A DNA stretch of 64,000 nt from Actinopolyspora lacussalsi (GTDB lineage Bacteria; Actinomycetota; Actinomycetes; Mycobacteriales; Pseudonocardiaceae). The first letter of the stretch is position 1. Every line of letters begins with the position of its first letter. The position numbers and the translations under genes are program-made. Of this stretch, positions 18,228 through 27,082 are shown piece by piece. A model generated the notes under the pieces. That model ran no database searches. It saw only the letters and a program-made list of their open reading frames with translations, and had not been told where the DNA came from. The stretch spans positions 2,869,501-2,933,500 of the forward strand of contig JAURUC010000001.1 of assembly GCA_030803735.1 (NCBI GenBank). The letters are read 5' to 3'.

Positions 18228-18258
18228 GCGGCCCGGAACCGGCTCGGTTCCGGGCCGC
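18228..18258. terminator. Second hairpin between convergent mycP and eccB
   Basis: A perfect 13-bp inverted repeat (GCGGCCCGGAACC / GGTTCCGGGCCGC) with a 5-nt loop. It is strong enough to terminate transcription from both sides. Confidence 0.8.
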
Positions 18259-18306
18259 GTTACTACCCGACGGGAGGACCACCCGTGGCGGTGGCCGCCC
18301 GTGGAG

Positions 18307-19887
18307 CTAGTCGGCGGCGGCTCCGGTGTCGGCCTGCTGCTGTTCCTCCTCCGGCGCCCGGTTGACACCGGCGTCCGATTCGACGGGGATGGAGTCGTAT
18401 ACGAAGCTGGCCTGCGCCGGATCCAGGAAGTCACCGGAGGGCAACGTCCCCAGGATCGAGGCGGGGGCCGCTCCGATGTCCCCCGTGCCGTTGACCACGC
18501 CCAGCCCCTTGGCGGTGGCGACGTCCTTGATCCCGTAAGTGACCCCTCGGTTGGAGACCAGGTAGAGGGGACCGCCCTCGGCGGTGTCGGGGCCGGTGCT
18601 CCCGCGCACCACGGCCGCCTTGCCCGGCGGCATGTAGAAGTAGTCCACGCGCGGCCCCGTGCCGTCGAACTGGGCGAGTTTCACCGGCGCCTTGGGGGCG
18701 GGCGTACCCGACCCGACGGTGACCGTGACCCGCTGCTCCCCGGACGCGTCGGACCAGCTCAGGCAGGAACGATTGGCGTCCGCGAACGAGAGCGGCTGTG
18801 GAACCCCCACCGGGAAGTGGTCCACGTCGAGCTCGTCGGCCGCGTCGGCACTACCGATGTCGGTGAGCATTCCCGTGGCGTTGGGAATCTCCTTGGAGCT
18901 GTACCTGGAAGCGTGCAGCACCGCGGCCGCACCGCGAGTGATGTGCTGCTTGCCGCTCTGTCGCAGCACGAAGAACTGCGGGGACTCCCCCGGCACACTG
19001 CGCTCGAGAACGTCACCCACCCCGTAACCGCCACTGTCGTACTCCGGAGTGGTTTCCGACAGTTCCGGCACCGCGAGCGAGTCCACCTCGGGGATCGCGT
19101 TGAGCATGTTGGTGCTGACGATGCGCGGAACCGCGTCGCCGAGACCGAACATCTCCGTCACCGCGAGTTCCTCGGCAGGCAGAGCGGCTTTGACCACCCT
19201 GGCTCCGGTGCTGTTGTCGGAGCGCACGCGATAGACCAGATACGTCTGCCGCGAGGAGGAATCACGCACGTAGAGCGCCTCGTCACGCCCGATTTCCCGA
19301 CCACGGCCGGTAACCCCGCCCAGCACGGTGGTCTCCACCTCGGCGGTGCCGAGCATGTCCTCGGTGTCCAACGCCTTGTTCAGCTCGGCCACGTCACAGA
19401 TCGCCCATGCCGGAGTGGCCGCCTGCCCCGGCTCGGGCAGGAAGTCCGGTGCGTTGGGCATTCCCGTCTTCGGTCCGCGGGGTAATTCCGCCAGGGCTGC
19501 CTGGTCGACCTTGGTCGGCTCGATCGCCTGCCCCTGACCGTTGCCCTTGGCCATGACGAGCAACTTCGCCGAGGCCATGTTGAGCATCGGAATCAGGCGC
19601 TTGTCGGCCTGATCGTCGGAAGTGACGACGTAGACACTGCCGCTGCCTTTCGCTATGACCACCGAGCCCGGTTTCGGGACGGTGCCCTGGCCGCCGAACA
19701 ATCCCCACACCAGGAATCCGATCATCCCGATACAGGCGATGATCGCACCCGCGATGGTGGCGCGTTTGTGCGAACCGAGCGGATCGTGCAGCATCACCGC
19801 GTCCCGGCGGGCGAGTGCCGATTCCATACGGCGTATGACGAACCTGTACGCCTGGACTTGTGATTTGGTGGTGGGTGTTGATGCCAT
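18307..19887 (-). CDS. eccB: Type VII secretion protein EccB
   Basis: EccB is a single-span membrane protein with a large periplasmic domain, part of the T7SS core. The protein has 526 residues: cytoplasmic N-terminus with the conserved TTKSQVQAYRFVIRRMESAL, one transmembrane helix (about 44-64), then the extracytoplasmic R1-R4 repeat region, and an acidic, Pro/Gln-rich C-terminus. The frame is open to 19974, but the ATG at 19887 gives MASTPTTKSQVQAYRF, as in homologues. It is transcribed divergently from eccE. Confidence 0.95.
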   Translation of the reverse strand: MASTPTTKSQVQAYRFVIRRMESALARRDAVMLHDPLGSHKRATIAGAIIACIGMIGFLVWGLFGGQGTVPKPGSVVIAKGSGSVYVVTSDDQADKRLIPMLNMASAKLLVMAKGNGQGQAIEPTKVDQAALAELPRGPKTGMPNAPDFLPEPGQAATPAWAICDVAELNKALDTEDMLGTAEVETTVLGGVTGRGREIGRDEALYVRDSSSRQTYLVYRVRSDNSTGARVVKAALPAEELAVTEMFGLGDAVPRIVSTNMLNAIPEVDSLAVPELSETTPEYDSGGYGVGDVLERSVPGESPQFFVLRQSGKQHITRGAAAVLHASRYSSKEIPNATGMLTDIGSADAADELDVDHFPVGVPQPLSFADANRSCLSWSDASGEQRVTVTVGSGTPAPKAPVKLAQFDGTGPRVDYFYMPPGKAAVVRGSTGPDTAEGGPLYLVSNRGVTYGIKDVATAKGLGVVNGTGDIGAAPASILGTLPSGDFLDPAQASFVYDSIPVESDAGVNRAPEEEQQQADTGAAAD

Positions 19888-19990
19888 TCTTCGCCTAAAG
19901 CTCTCCCGTGCGAGGTACCGTTCAGCAGGGTAGCCGGGAAAGGTTGCCGCGTGGGTCCGGTTCGACCGACTCACCGCAGTATTCTCTTCG

Positions 19991-20003
19991 ATCGGTTACC
20001 GAT
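19991..20003. promoter_or_regulatory. Small palindrome in the eccB-eccE divergent region
   Basis: ATCGGTTACCGAT is a perfect inverted repeat (6+1+6) midway in the 181-nt gap between the divergent eccB and eccE starts. This is a plausible operator position, with no further support. Confidence 0.3.
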
Positions 20004-20068
20004 ACCTACACTCGCCCGCACCCACAGTGGGCAGACGCATCTAACTGCGAGGGGGAGAGACCCAACGG

Positions 20069-21382
20069 ATGTCCGTGACCACACAGCATTCGGCCCCACC
20101 GAAAGCATCGGGATCGTCCGGCACCGGGCCCACCAACGCGACGCGGGCACGAATCCAGGCAAGGCGGCGGACCAGTGGTGCCAGTCTGGGGGCGCTGCCG
20201 GTATCCAACCTCGTCGTCATGGAGATCGGTATCGCGGCCGGTCTGATCGTCGTAGGCATCGATCGGACACTGTGGCCGGTGGCGGCCGGAGTGGCGGGGT
20301 TCGCCGTGATCATCGCGCTGCTGCGCAGGCGCGGCCGGTGGTTCACCCAGATGTTCGGGCTGGTGCTGGGCTACAAGTTCCGCAACCACACCAGCGTGGT
20401 CACACCAGTCACGCCGGGTCTGACGGACGGTGGGGACGAGAACGGCGACGGCGTGATCGGCCCGGAGGAGAACCATCGGGTCTCACTACTGCGGCTGGTC
20501 GTTCCCGACCTGGTCGTGGCACACGGCCAGGACCACGACCGCAACCACGTCGGGATGGCGTTCAACGACGGCAAGTGGACCGCTGTGCTCATGGTGGAAC
20601 CCACACCGTCGTTGGTCACCGAGATCGGCAAGGCACCGAACCTCCCGCTCGGCTCGCTGACCCACTGCCTGGAGGACCGCGGCGTGGTCCTCGACGCGAT
20701 CCAGGTGATCTGGCACTGCTACCCCGGCAGTGCCGCGCTGCCCTCCAAATCGCCCGCGCTGAACTCGTACATGGAGGTGCTGGGCCCGTTACCGGCGGCG
20801 GCTCGTCGTACCACGTGGGTGACGGTGCGGTTGGACCCGAAACGGTGCGCCAAGGCCGTGGGCGAACGGGGCGGCGGCATAGTGGGTGCGCACCGCGCGC
20901 TGATCGGTGCGCTGTCCCGAGTGCGCAGCGCCCTGGAGCGGGAGTCGGTACCGACCCGGCCGCTGGATCCGGACGAACTGCTGCAGGCGGGGATCGCCTC
21001 GGCCGAACTGCAGTCGGTGCTGGGATCGCAGCGCTCGGTCGGACTCAAGGAACGCTGGGACGGGGTCACGGCGGGCGGAGTGGGCCACTCCAGCTACGCG
21101 ATCACCGGCTGGCCCTCGCAGATGAGCAACAACCTGAACGCGCTCACCGGGGTTCGTGCGTTGTCCTCCACGGTGGCGATGTCCATATCCCCCACCGGTG
21201 AGAACAGTGAGGTCGGGCTGCGCAGCCTGGTCAGGGTCAGCGCCCGGACTCCCGACGAGCTGGACACCGCGGACGAGCAGTTGCGCGGTATCAGCAATCG
21301 ACTCGGGGTCACGCTGACCCCGCTGGGCGGCGTGCAGCTGGCCGGATTCAACGCGACTCTCCCGTTGGGAGGCTCGATATGA
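20069..21382 (+). CDS. eccE: Type VII secretion protein EccE
   Basis: EccE sits at the periphery of the T7SS membrane complex. The protein has 437 residues: a basic N-terminus, two adjacent transmembrane helices (about 48-90, containing GIAAGLIVVGIDRTLWPVAA), then a cytoplasmic domain beginning GRWFTQMFGLVLGYKFRNHT. A GAGGGGGAGAG tract lies upstream of the ATG. ESX-4 of M. tuberculosis lacks eccE, whereas this locus, like that reported for M. abscessus, has one. The next gene overlaps by 4 nt. Confidence 0.9.
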   Translation: MSVTTQHSAPPKASGSSGTGPTNATRARIQARRRTSGASLGALPVSNLVVMEIGIAAGLIVVGIDRTLWPVAAGVAGFAVIIALLRRRGRWFTQMFGLVLGYKFRNHTSVVTPVTPGLTDGGDENGDGVIGPEENHRVSLLRLVVPDLVVAHGQDHDRNHVGMAFNDGKWTAVLMVEPTPSLVTEIGKAPNLPLGSLTHCLEDRGVVLDAIQVIWHCYPGSAALPSKSPALNSYMEVLGPLPAAARRTTWVTVRLDPKRCAKAVGERGGGIVGAHRALIGALSRVRSALERESVPTRPLDPDELLQAGIASAELQSVLGSQRSVGLKERWDGVTAGGVGHSSYAITGWPSQMSNNLNALTGVRALSSTVAMSISPTGENSEVGLRSLVRVSARTPDELDTADEQLRGISNRLGVTLTPLGGVQLAGFNATLPLGGSI

Positions 21383-22113
21383 GCCGCAGCAGGACCATCG
21401 ACACACCCGACGATCTGCGCGACAGGGTTCCGGAGTTCCTGGTTCCCCCGGAAACGCTGGACACGGTCAGCCCTTCCGGTGACCGCGGCGGGATGATCAT
21501 CGGATCCGGGCCGCACGGCGAACCCATCTCCACCTCGATCCTTCGTCCGCAGCCCACCAGGATGGTCACGGTGGGCGGGCTCTACCTGGCTCGACAGATC
21601 GCGCTGCGCGCCATGGCCACCGGCGCTTGGGTGATCATCGCTACCGGGCGGCCGGACTCCTGGGAGAACCTGGCGACCGCCGCGGGGCACACCCCCGACG
21701 GCACCCCGGTCCCGCTGGTGCAGATCCGACGGCTCACCCCGTTCGACCTGCCGCGTTCCAGCGAGGACGCCCCGCTGCTGGTGATCCACGACGGCGGAGC
21801 CGTGCCCCAGGAACTGTTCCCGCCCCGTTCGGCGTGGCAGACCACCATGTACGTGTTGCCGTACCTACACCCGCAGGTGGGCAACGGTACCGCCGCGAAC
21901 ACGGCCGATCTGGTGCTGCTACAGCGAATCCCGATGAACCAGGCCCAGCTGGCGGGGCGGATCTGGCACCTGCACCCGCCACAGGTGCAGCAGCTGACCG
22001 CGCTGCAGGACGACGGGATCATCGCCCTGGGCAACATGCTGTGGAGCCCGATCCGGCTCGTGACCAACCACGCGGAACGGGAGCTCCTGGGACCCATTCG
22101 GCGCGGCGACTGA
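21379..22113 (+). CDS. EccE-coupled protein of unknown function
   Basis: This 244-residue protein has its ATG overlapping the eccE stop (ATGA), so translation is coupled. There is no signal peptide or membrane segment. Features include GGMIIGSGPHGEPIS near residue 37, the segment RMVTVGGLYLARQIALRAMA at 61-80, which resembles a nucleotide-binding/ATPase core without an intact P-loop, and TADLVLLQRI near 175. The pattern recalls the degenerate ATPase modules of EccC. A cytoplasmic partner of EccE is inferred from coupling. I do not recognise a named family. Confidence 0.75.
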   Translation: MSRSRTIDTPDDLRDRVPEFLVPPETLDTVSPSGDRGGMIIGSGPHGEPISTSILRPQPTRMVTVGGLYLARQIALRAMATGAWVIIATGRPDSWENLATAAGHTPDGTPVPLVQIRRLTPFDLPRSSEDAPLLVIHDGGAVPQELFPPRSAWQTTMYVLPYLHPQVGNGTAANTADLVLLQRIPMNQAQLAGRIWHLHPPQVQQLTALQDDGIIALGNMLWSPIRLVTNHAERELLGPIRRGD

Positions 22114-22126
22114 CCTCACCTCCCGG

Positions 22127-22177
22127 CGATTTCGCGAGAAATTGACGCTCCGGGAGTGTCGATTTCTCGCGAAATCG
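22127..22177. repeat. Long hairpin made of two palindromic repeat units downstream of the eccE operon
   Basis: CGATTTCGCGAGAAATTGAC (22127-22146) is the inverse of GTCGATTTCTCGCGAAATCG (22158-22177) with one mismatch and an 11-nt loop. Each arm is itself a near-palindrome. It is well placed as terminator of the eccE transcript. The same unit recurs at 23157, 29361 and 56626. Confidence 0.8.
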
Positions 22178-22266
22178 CGGCGAGTGTGTCCACACCGCAC
22201 CCAGCTGTCCACATCCCGCGGGAAACGCCGGGCCGAGTGAGATTCGTCGCTTCGATACTGGCGGGT

Positions 22267-23154
22267 ATGGCAGACATCGCATCGACAACGCACCCGGAAC
22301 CGGCACCCCGGGGGTCGGTACTTTTCACCCGCGCCGAAGCACTGGAAGCCGGAATAACGGACCGCGTGCTACGGGAGTCCGGGGCGTACCGCCGGGTACT
22401 CCACGGTCTCTACACCCCGGCCGATGTTCCGCTGAGCCACGAACTGAGGTGCCAGGCAGCGGCACGGCTCCTGCCCTCCGACGCGGTGATCACCGGAAGG
22501 TCGGCCGCCACGCTGCACGGGGCACGGCTCGCTGACCACAACGACGCGGTCGAAGTACTCGTCAACGACAAGTACGTGAACCGAAGAGCGGGGTTGAAGT
22601 GTTGGGCGCGGAGCGTCTCGACCGATGAGTACTCCGCCTGGAGCGGAATCAGGCTTGCCTCCCCCTGCCGGAGTTCCTTCGAGATGCTCGCCCGCTATCC
22701 GCTCAGGTGGGCTGTGGCCAACTGCGACCGGATGTTGCACGAGGGAATGATCGGGGAAAACCAGCTCCGCCGCTTCCTCGGCGAGCGAAACCACTACGGG
22801 ATTCGCCAGGCCCGAGCCGCTTTCGAACTGCTGGATCGCAGAGCGGAGTCGCTTCCGGAGTCGATGCTGCGCGTACTCCTGGTGCAGCGGGGCCTGCCAC
22901 CGACCCCGCAACTGAACATCCTGCACCGGGGAAGGTTCGTGGCGCGAGTGGATCTCGCATACGAGGACGCCAGGGTCGCCTTGGAGTACGAAGGGGTCTG
23001 GCACGCGGACGCGGAACAGTACCGCCGCGACCGGATGCGCAGGCAACGCATAGCGGAGTGCGGCTGGCAGGTGCTCGTGGTCACCGCACGGGAGCTGTTC
23101 GAGACGCCGAACGAACTCGTGCGGCGGGTCGGGGCGGCGTTGGCAAGGGCGTGA
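22267..23154 (+). CDS. AbiEi-like / DUF559 (Vsr-type nuclease fold) protein
   Basis: This 295-residue protein has an N-terminal winged-helix-like domain typical of AbiEi-family antitoxin proteins (RAEALEAGITDRVLRE, YRRVLHGLYT, AVITGRSAATLHGA). The C-terminal domain (about 195-290) resembles DUF559/very-short-patch-repair nucleases: RVDLAYED, VALEYEGVWH and WQVLVVTARELF. The ATG at 22267 is preferred; the frame runs in from a palindromic repeat further upstream. Copies of a palindromic repeat flank the gene on both sides. No toxin partner is adjacent, so it is an orphan. Role unknown; a DNA-binding regulator or nuclease is plausible. Confidence 0.75.
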   Translation: MADIASTTHPEPAPRGSVLFTRAEALEAGITDRVLRESGAYRRVLHGLYTPADVPLSHELRCQAAARLLPSDAVITGRSAATLHGARLADHNDAVEVLVNDKYVNRRAGLKCWARSVSTDEYSAWSGIRLASPCRSSFEMLARYPLRWAVANCDRMLHEGMIGENQLRRFLGERNHYGIRQARAAFELLDRRAESLPESMLRVLLVQRGLPPTPQLNILHRGRFVARVDLAYEDARVALEYEGVWHADAEQYRRDRMRRQRIAECGWQVLVVTARELFETPNELVRRVGAALARA

Positions 23155-23156
23155 GC

Positions 23157-23181
23157 GTCGATTTCTCGCGAAATCGCCGCG
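23157..23181. repeat. Copy of the GATTTCTCGCGAAATC palindromic repeat
   Basis: GTCGATTTCTCGCGAAATCG followed by CCGCG lies immediately after the DUF559 gene, between it and the convergent truA. It could serve as a terminator as well as being a member of the repeat family. Confidence 0.75.
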
Positions 23182-23242
23182 CTGTGCGGAGAGGGAAGCC
23201 TCTCACGGCCCGGGCGGCGGCGTTTTCCGGCGAAACCGACGG

Positions 23243-24145
23243 TCACAGCGAACGCCGCGCCCGGGTGGTTCTGACCCGCTCGGCCAGCTGGTCATCGGGC
23301 GGATAGTCGACCCCGGTCAGCGCCAGGCCGTGCGCCGGGGCCACCGCGCTGGTCTTGGTCCCCTCACGCAGCATCTCCGCCGGCCACTCGGTACCGCGTC
23401 GGGAATCACCGGACATCAGCACCGACCCCACCAGACTCCGAACCATGGAGTGGCAGAAGGCGTCGGCGGTGAGGGTCGCCTCCAACAGGTGCCGGTCGAC
23501 TCGCTCCCACTCGAACAACTGCAGCTGCCGGACGGTGGTCGCACCCTCGCGTTGCTTGCAGAAGGCCGCGAAATCGTGCAGCCCCACCAGGTCGTTCGAA
23601 GCCAGCTTCAGCCGCCGCACGTCCAGCGGCCTGTTCCAGGCCAGGGTGTCGCGCCGCCGCAGCGGGTCGACTCCCCACGGCGCGTCCGAAACCAGGTAGC
23701 GGTAGTGCCGCCGCATCGCGGCGAACCGCGCGTCGAAGCCCGCAGGAGCGACCTCGGCCCGCAGCACCCGAACGTCACCGGGCAGAATCCGGTTCCAGCG
23801 ACCGCACAGCCGCGTCAGATCGGGCACACCGTGCTCGTCGACCTCCAGCCGGTGCCGATCCCCCGCAGCCAGCGGCACCGCGTCCACGTGGACCACCTGA
23901 CGGTCGGCGTGCACGCCCGCGTCGGTTCGCCCGGCCACTACGACCGAACCCACGAGCTCCCTGCCCGGCGGCTGCTTCCACAGCGCGTCCTCCAGCAGTC
24001 CCTGCACGGTCCGCAACCCGGGCTGGCGCGCCCAGCCGGAGAAATCGGTGCCGTCGTAGGCGAGTTCGACGCGAACGCGAACGAACCCGCCCTCCCGTTC
24101 GGGAGCGGCGGGTTCGTCGGCGACCTCGGCACGCGACGGAATCAG
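23243..24145 (-). CDS. truA: tRNA pseudouridine(38-40) synthase TruA
   Basis: TruA makes pseudouridine at positions 38-40 of tRNA anticodon arms. The catalytic Asp is in [15 protein letters not shown]. The N-terminal strand [20 protein letters not shown], conserved in the family, is encoded but precedes the first ATG/GTG/TTG (a TTG at 24016). No ATG, GTG or TTG precedes it in frame back into rplQ. A CTG at 24145 overlaps the rplQ stop (CTGA) and lies 6 nt after AAGGA, so I infer a CTG start and 300 residues. An ATT directly after it is another option. It is translationally coupled to rplQ. Confidence 0.85.
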   Translation of the reverse strand: MIPSRAEVADEPAAPEREGGFVRVRVELAYDGTDFSGWARQPGLRTVQGLLEDALWKQPPGRELVGSVVVAGRTDAGVHADRQVVHVDAVPLAAGDRHRLEVDEHGVPDLTRLCGRWNRILPGDVRVLRAEVAPAGFDARFAAMRRHYRYLVSDAPWGVDPLRRRDTLAWNRPLDVRRLKLASNDLVGLHDFAAFCKQREGATTVRQLQLFEWERVDRHLLEATLTADAFCHSMVRSLVGSVLMSGDSRRGTEWPAEMLREGTKTSAVAPAHGLALTGVDYPPDDQLAERVRTTRARRSL

Positions 24146-24699
24146 GACCGGTCCTTGTTCTCGGCGTCCTCGTCGCTGGTGCCCTCGGCGTCGGAGGCGT
24201 CGGAAGCGGACTCCGCGACGTCGGCGTCCGCGGACTCGTCGGTCTCGGCGGTCTCCTCGCCCTGCTGGGCGGGCTCCGCCGTGGCCTGCTGGTCCTTCGC
24301 GAACTTGGTGCCGCGGGCGGCTTCGGCCTCGGAAGTGGCCGTCTTCTCGTTGACCAGCTCGATGATGGCCATCGGAGCGTTGTCACCCTTGCGGGGCATG
24401 GTCTTGACCACCCTGGTGTAGCCACCGGGGCGGTCGGAGAAGAACGGTCCGATCTCCGCGAAGAGCTTGTGAACAACGTCCTTGTCACGGATCGTCTTCA
24501 GCACTTCGCGACGATTGTGCAGGTCACCCTTGGTGGCCTTGGTGATGAGACGCTCCGCCAGCGGCTGGACCCGCTTGGCCTTCGCCTCGGTCGTGGTGAT
24601 CCGCCCGTGCTCGAAAAGCGCGGTGGCCAGGTTCGCCAGGATCAGCCGCTGATGCGACGGCGACCCGCCAAGACGCGGACCCTTCGTTGGGCTGGGCAT
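24142..24699 (-). CDS. rplQ: 50S ribosomal protein L17 with acidic C-terminal extension
   Basis: L17 lies near the peptide exit tunnel. The core is residues 1-120: [39 protein letters not shown] and [20 protein letters not shown]. Residues ~125-185 are an acidic, Ala/Glu/Asp/Ser-rich extension not present in most bacteria but seen in actinobacteria. The ATG has a good ribosome-binding site (GAGAGGAGC). It follows rpoA and overlaps the inferred truA start. Confidence 0.95.
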   Translation of the reverse strand: MPSPTKGPRLGGSPSHQRLILANLATALFEHGRITTTEAKAKRVQPLAERLITKATKGDLHNRREVLKTIRDKDVVHKLFAEIGPFFSDRPGGYTRVVKTMPRKGDNAPMAIIELVNEKTATSEAEAARGTKFAKDQQATAEPAQQGEETAETDESADADVAESASDASDAEGTSDEDAENKDRS

Positions 24700-24750
24700 C
24701 GGTTGCTCCTCTCAAGGTGCGGCCGGAAACCAGTCCGCGAAGCGCAGCCG

Positions 24751-25872
24751 TCAGAGCTGCTCAGTCTCCGCGTAGTCCTGACCGTCGTCGTCATAACCGT
24801 TGTCGAAGCCGGTTTCGTAACCGCTGTCGAGACCGGTGTCGAAACCGCCGGCGGACATCCCCTGGGAGATGCTCGGCTCCTCCGACCAGCCTTCCGAGGG
24901 GTACTCGGCGGCAGCGGCGGAGGGATCGAATCCCGGAGGGCTGTCCTTGAGGGTCAGACCCAGACCGACCAGCTTCATCTTGACCTCGTCGATCGACTTC
25001 GCACCGAAGTTGCGAATGTCGAGCAGGTCGGCCTCGCTGCGCGAGACCAGCTCGCCGACGGTGTGGATACCCTCGCGCTTGAGGCAGTTGTACGAGCGTA
25101 CCGTGAGATCGAGATCCTCGATCGGCATGGAGTACGCTGCGATGGTGTCCGCCTCGGCGGGCGACGGACCGATCTCGATGCCCTCTGCGTCGACGTTGAG
25201 CTCACGGGCCAGGCCGAACAGTTCGACCAGGGTGCGGCCTGCCGAGGCGACCGCGTCCCGCGCGGTCATCGACGGCTTGGTCTCGACATCGAGAACGAGT
25301 CGGTTGAAGTCCGTGCGCTGTTCGACACGAGTCGCGGTGACGTCGAACGAAACGTTCCGCACCGGCGAGTAGATCGAGTCCACCGGAATCCGGCCGATCT
25401 CGGCACCGGACTCCTTGTTCTGTGCCGCCGGGACGTAGCCGCGACCCCGCTCGACCACGAGCTCGATCTCCAGCTTGCCCTTGGAATTCAGGGTCGCGAT
25501 GTGGAGATCGGGATTGTGTACCGTCACACCTGCCGGTGGGACGATGTCGGCGGCGGTGACGTCACCGGGGCCCTGCTTGCGCAGATACATGGTGACGGGC
25601 TCGTCGTCCTCGGAACTGACCACGAGTTCTTTGATATTCAGGATGACGTCCGTAACGTCTTCCTTGACCCCCGGAATCGTGGTGAATTCATGCAGCACAC
25701 CGTCGATACGCAGGCTGGTCACGGCCGCACCCGGGATCGAGGACAGCAGGGCACGGCGGAGCGAATTGCCGAGGGTGTAACCGAAGCCGGGCTCCAGCGG
25801 CTCGAAGGTGAACCGGGAGCGCGTCTCCGAAATAGGCTCCTCGGACAGTGAGGGTCGCTGGGAGATGAGCAC
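24751..25872 (-). CDS. rpoA: RNA polymerase alpha subunit
   Basis: The alpha dimer nucleates RNA polymerase assembly, and its C-terminal domain contacts promoters and regulators. The N-terminal domain has [20 protein letters not shown]. The C-terminal domain has [20 protein letters not shown] and [14 protein letters not shown]. The GTG at 25872 ([12 protein letters not shown]) with AAGGA upstream gives 373 residues, longer than typical (~340-350) because of an acidic Gly/Tyr/Asp tail after residue ~325. The frame is open to 26082, but that extension is not conserved. Confidence 0.95.
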   Translation of the reverse strand: MLISQRPSLSEEPISETRSRFTFEPLEPGFGYTLGNSLRRALLSSIPGAAVTSLRIDGVLHEFTTIPGVKEDVTDVILNIKELVVSSEDDEPVTMYLRKQGPGDVTAADIVPPAGVTVHNPDLHIATLNSKGKLEIELVVERGRGYVPAAQNKESGAEIGRIPVDSIYSPVRNVSFDVTATRVEQRTDFNRLVLDVETKPSMTARDAVASAGRTLVELFGLARELNVDAEGIEIGPSPAEADTIAAYSMPIEDLDLTVRSYNCLKREGIHTVGELVSRSEADLLDIRNFGAKSIDEVKMKLVGLGLTLKDSPPGFDPSAAAAEYPSEGWSEEPSISQGMSAGGFDTGLDSGYETGFDNGYDDDGQDYAETEQL

Positions 25873-25948
25873 TGTCGTTTTTCCTTTCCACACGGCGCCC
25901 GCCATTTTACGCCGAAGGGATGGCGTGCCCGCTGCGAACAGTGGGCGA

Positions 25949-25973
25949 GGTGGGGACGCGTCGCGTCCCCACC
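25949..25973 (-). terminator. Hairpin between rpsD and rpoA
   Basis: A perfect 11-bp inverted repeat (GGTGGGGACGC / GCGTCCCCACC) with a 3-nt loop lies in the 151-nt gap. It may be a partial terminator or attenuator between rpsD and rpoA. Confidence 0.65.
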
Positions 25974-26023
25974 CGTACCGGGCCGCGGAGCAGCCATCGA
26001 TGCGGTAGCCGCTCCGCCCGGTA

Positions 26024-26629
26024 TCACTTCGAGTAGAGCTCGACGATGAGCTGCTCGGTGACCGGTGTATCGATCTGCGCACGCTCCGGCAGCTGGTGCA
26101 CCAGCACGCGCAACGACGAGGGCACCACTTGCAGCCAGGCCGGGCAGGGCCGCTCGCCCAGGGTTTCCTTGGCGATGATGAACGGCGTCGTGTTCAACGA
26201 CTTCGGCTTGACGTCGATGATGTCGAACTTGGCGACCTGGTAGCTCGGAATGTCGACCTTCCTGCCGTTGACCAGGAAGTGACCGTGGTTGACCAGCTGA
26301 CGGGCCTGCCTGCGGGTACGAGCGATCCCCGAACGGTAGACCACGTTGTCCAGCCGGCTCTCCAGCATCTGCAGCAGGTTGTCACCGGTCTTGCCGGGCC
26401 TGCGGTTGGCCTCCTCGTAGTAGGAGCGGAACTGACGTTCCAGCACTCCGTACGTGAAGCGGGCCTTCTGCTTCTCCTGCAGCTGCTGCAGGTACTCGGT
26501 TTCCTTGATGCGTCCACGGCCGTGCTGCCCCGGCGGGTACGGACGACGCTCGAACGACTGGTCACCGCCGACGAGGTCAACCTTCAACCGACGGGACTTA
26601 CGGGTCGCGGGACCGGTGTAACGGGCCAT
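26024..26629 (-). CDS. rpsD: 30S ribosomal protein S4
   Basis: S4 is a primary 16S rRNA binder and, in many bacteria, an autoregulator of this operon. It has 201 residues. [19 protein letters not shown] opens the protein, and the S4 RNA-binding domain shows [20 protein letters not shown] and [20 protein letters not shown]. It lacks the four-Cys zinc motif found in some S4 forms. It follows rpsK by 25 nt in the rpmJ-rpsM-rpsK-rpsD-rpoA-rplQ order. Confidence 0.96.
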   Translation of the reverse strand: MARYTGPATRKSRRLKVDLVGGDQSFERRPYPPGQHGRGRIKETEYLQQLQEKQKARFTYGVLERQFRSYYEEANRRPGKTGDNLLQMLESRLDNVVYRSGIARTRRQARQLVNHGHFLVNGRKVDIPSYQVAKFDIIDVKPKSLNTTPFIIAKETLGERPCPAWLQVVPSSLRVLVHQLPERAQIDTPVTEQLIVELYSK

Positions 26630-26654
26630 TGCGTTTCTACTCCTCTCCCGCTTC

Positions 26655-27059
26655 TCAGACCCGACGACGCTTCGGCGGGCGGCAGCCGTTGTGGGGCTGC
26701 GGGGTCACGTCCTGGATGGTTCCCACTTCGAGGCCGGCGGCCTGCAGCGAACGGATCGCCGTCTCACGTCCGGAACCCGGCCCCTTGACGAACACGTCGA
26801 CCTTCTTCATGCCGTGCTCGGCAGCCTTGCGAGCGGCGTTCTCGGCCGCCATCTGCGCGGCGAACGGCGTGGACTTGCGGGAGCCCTTGAAGCCGACGTG
26901 ACCGGCGGAGGCCCAGCTGATCACCGAACCGACGGTGTCGGTGATCGACACGATCGTGTTGTTGAAAGTGCTTTTGATGTGCGCCTGTCCGTGCGCTACA
27001 TTCTTTTTTTCCTTGCGCCGGACCTTCTTGACGGTCCCGGCGCGACCCTTCGGTGGCAT
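26655..27059 (-). CDS. rpsK: 30S ribosomal protein S11
   Basis: S11 binds the 16S platform. It has 134 residues. [57 protein letters not shown] and the end [15 protein letters not shown] are all typical. The gene lies 23 nt after rpsM on the same strand. Confidence 0.97.
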   Translation of the reverse strand: MPPKGRAGTVKKVRRKEKKNVAHGQAHIKSTFNNTIVSITDTVGSVISWASAGHVGFKGSRKSTPFAAQMAAENAARKAAEHGMKKVDVFVKGPGSGRETAIRSLQAAGLEVGTIQDVTPQPHNGCRPPKRRRV

Positions 27060-27082
27060 TACTGCTTATCTCCTCGCGAGGC

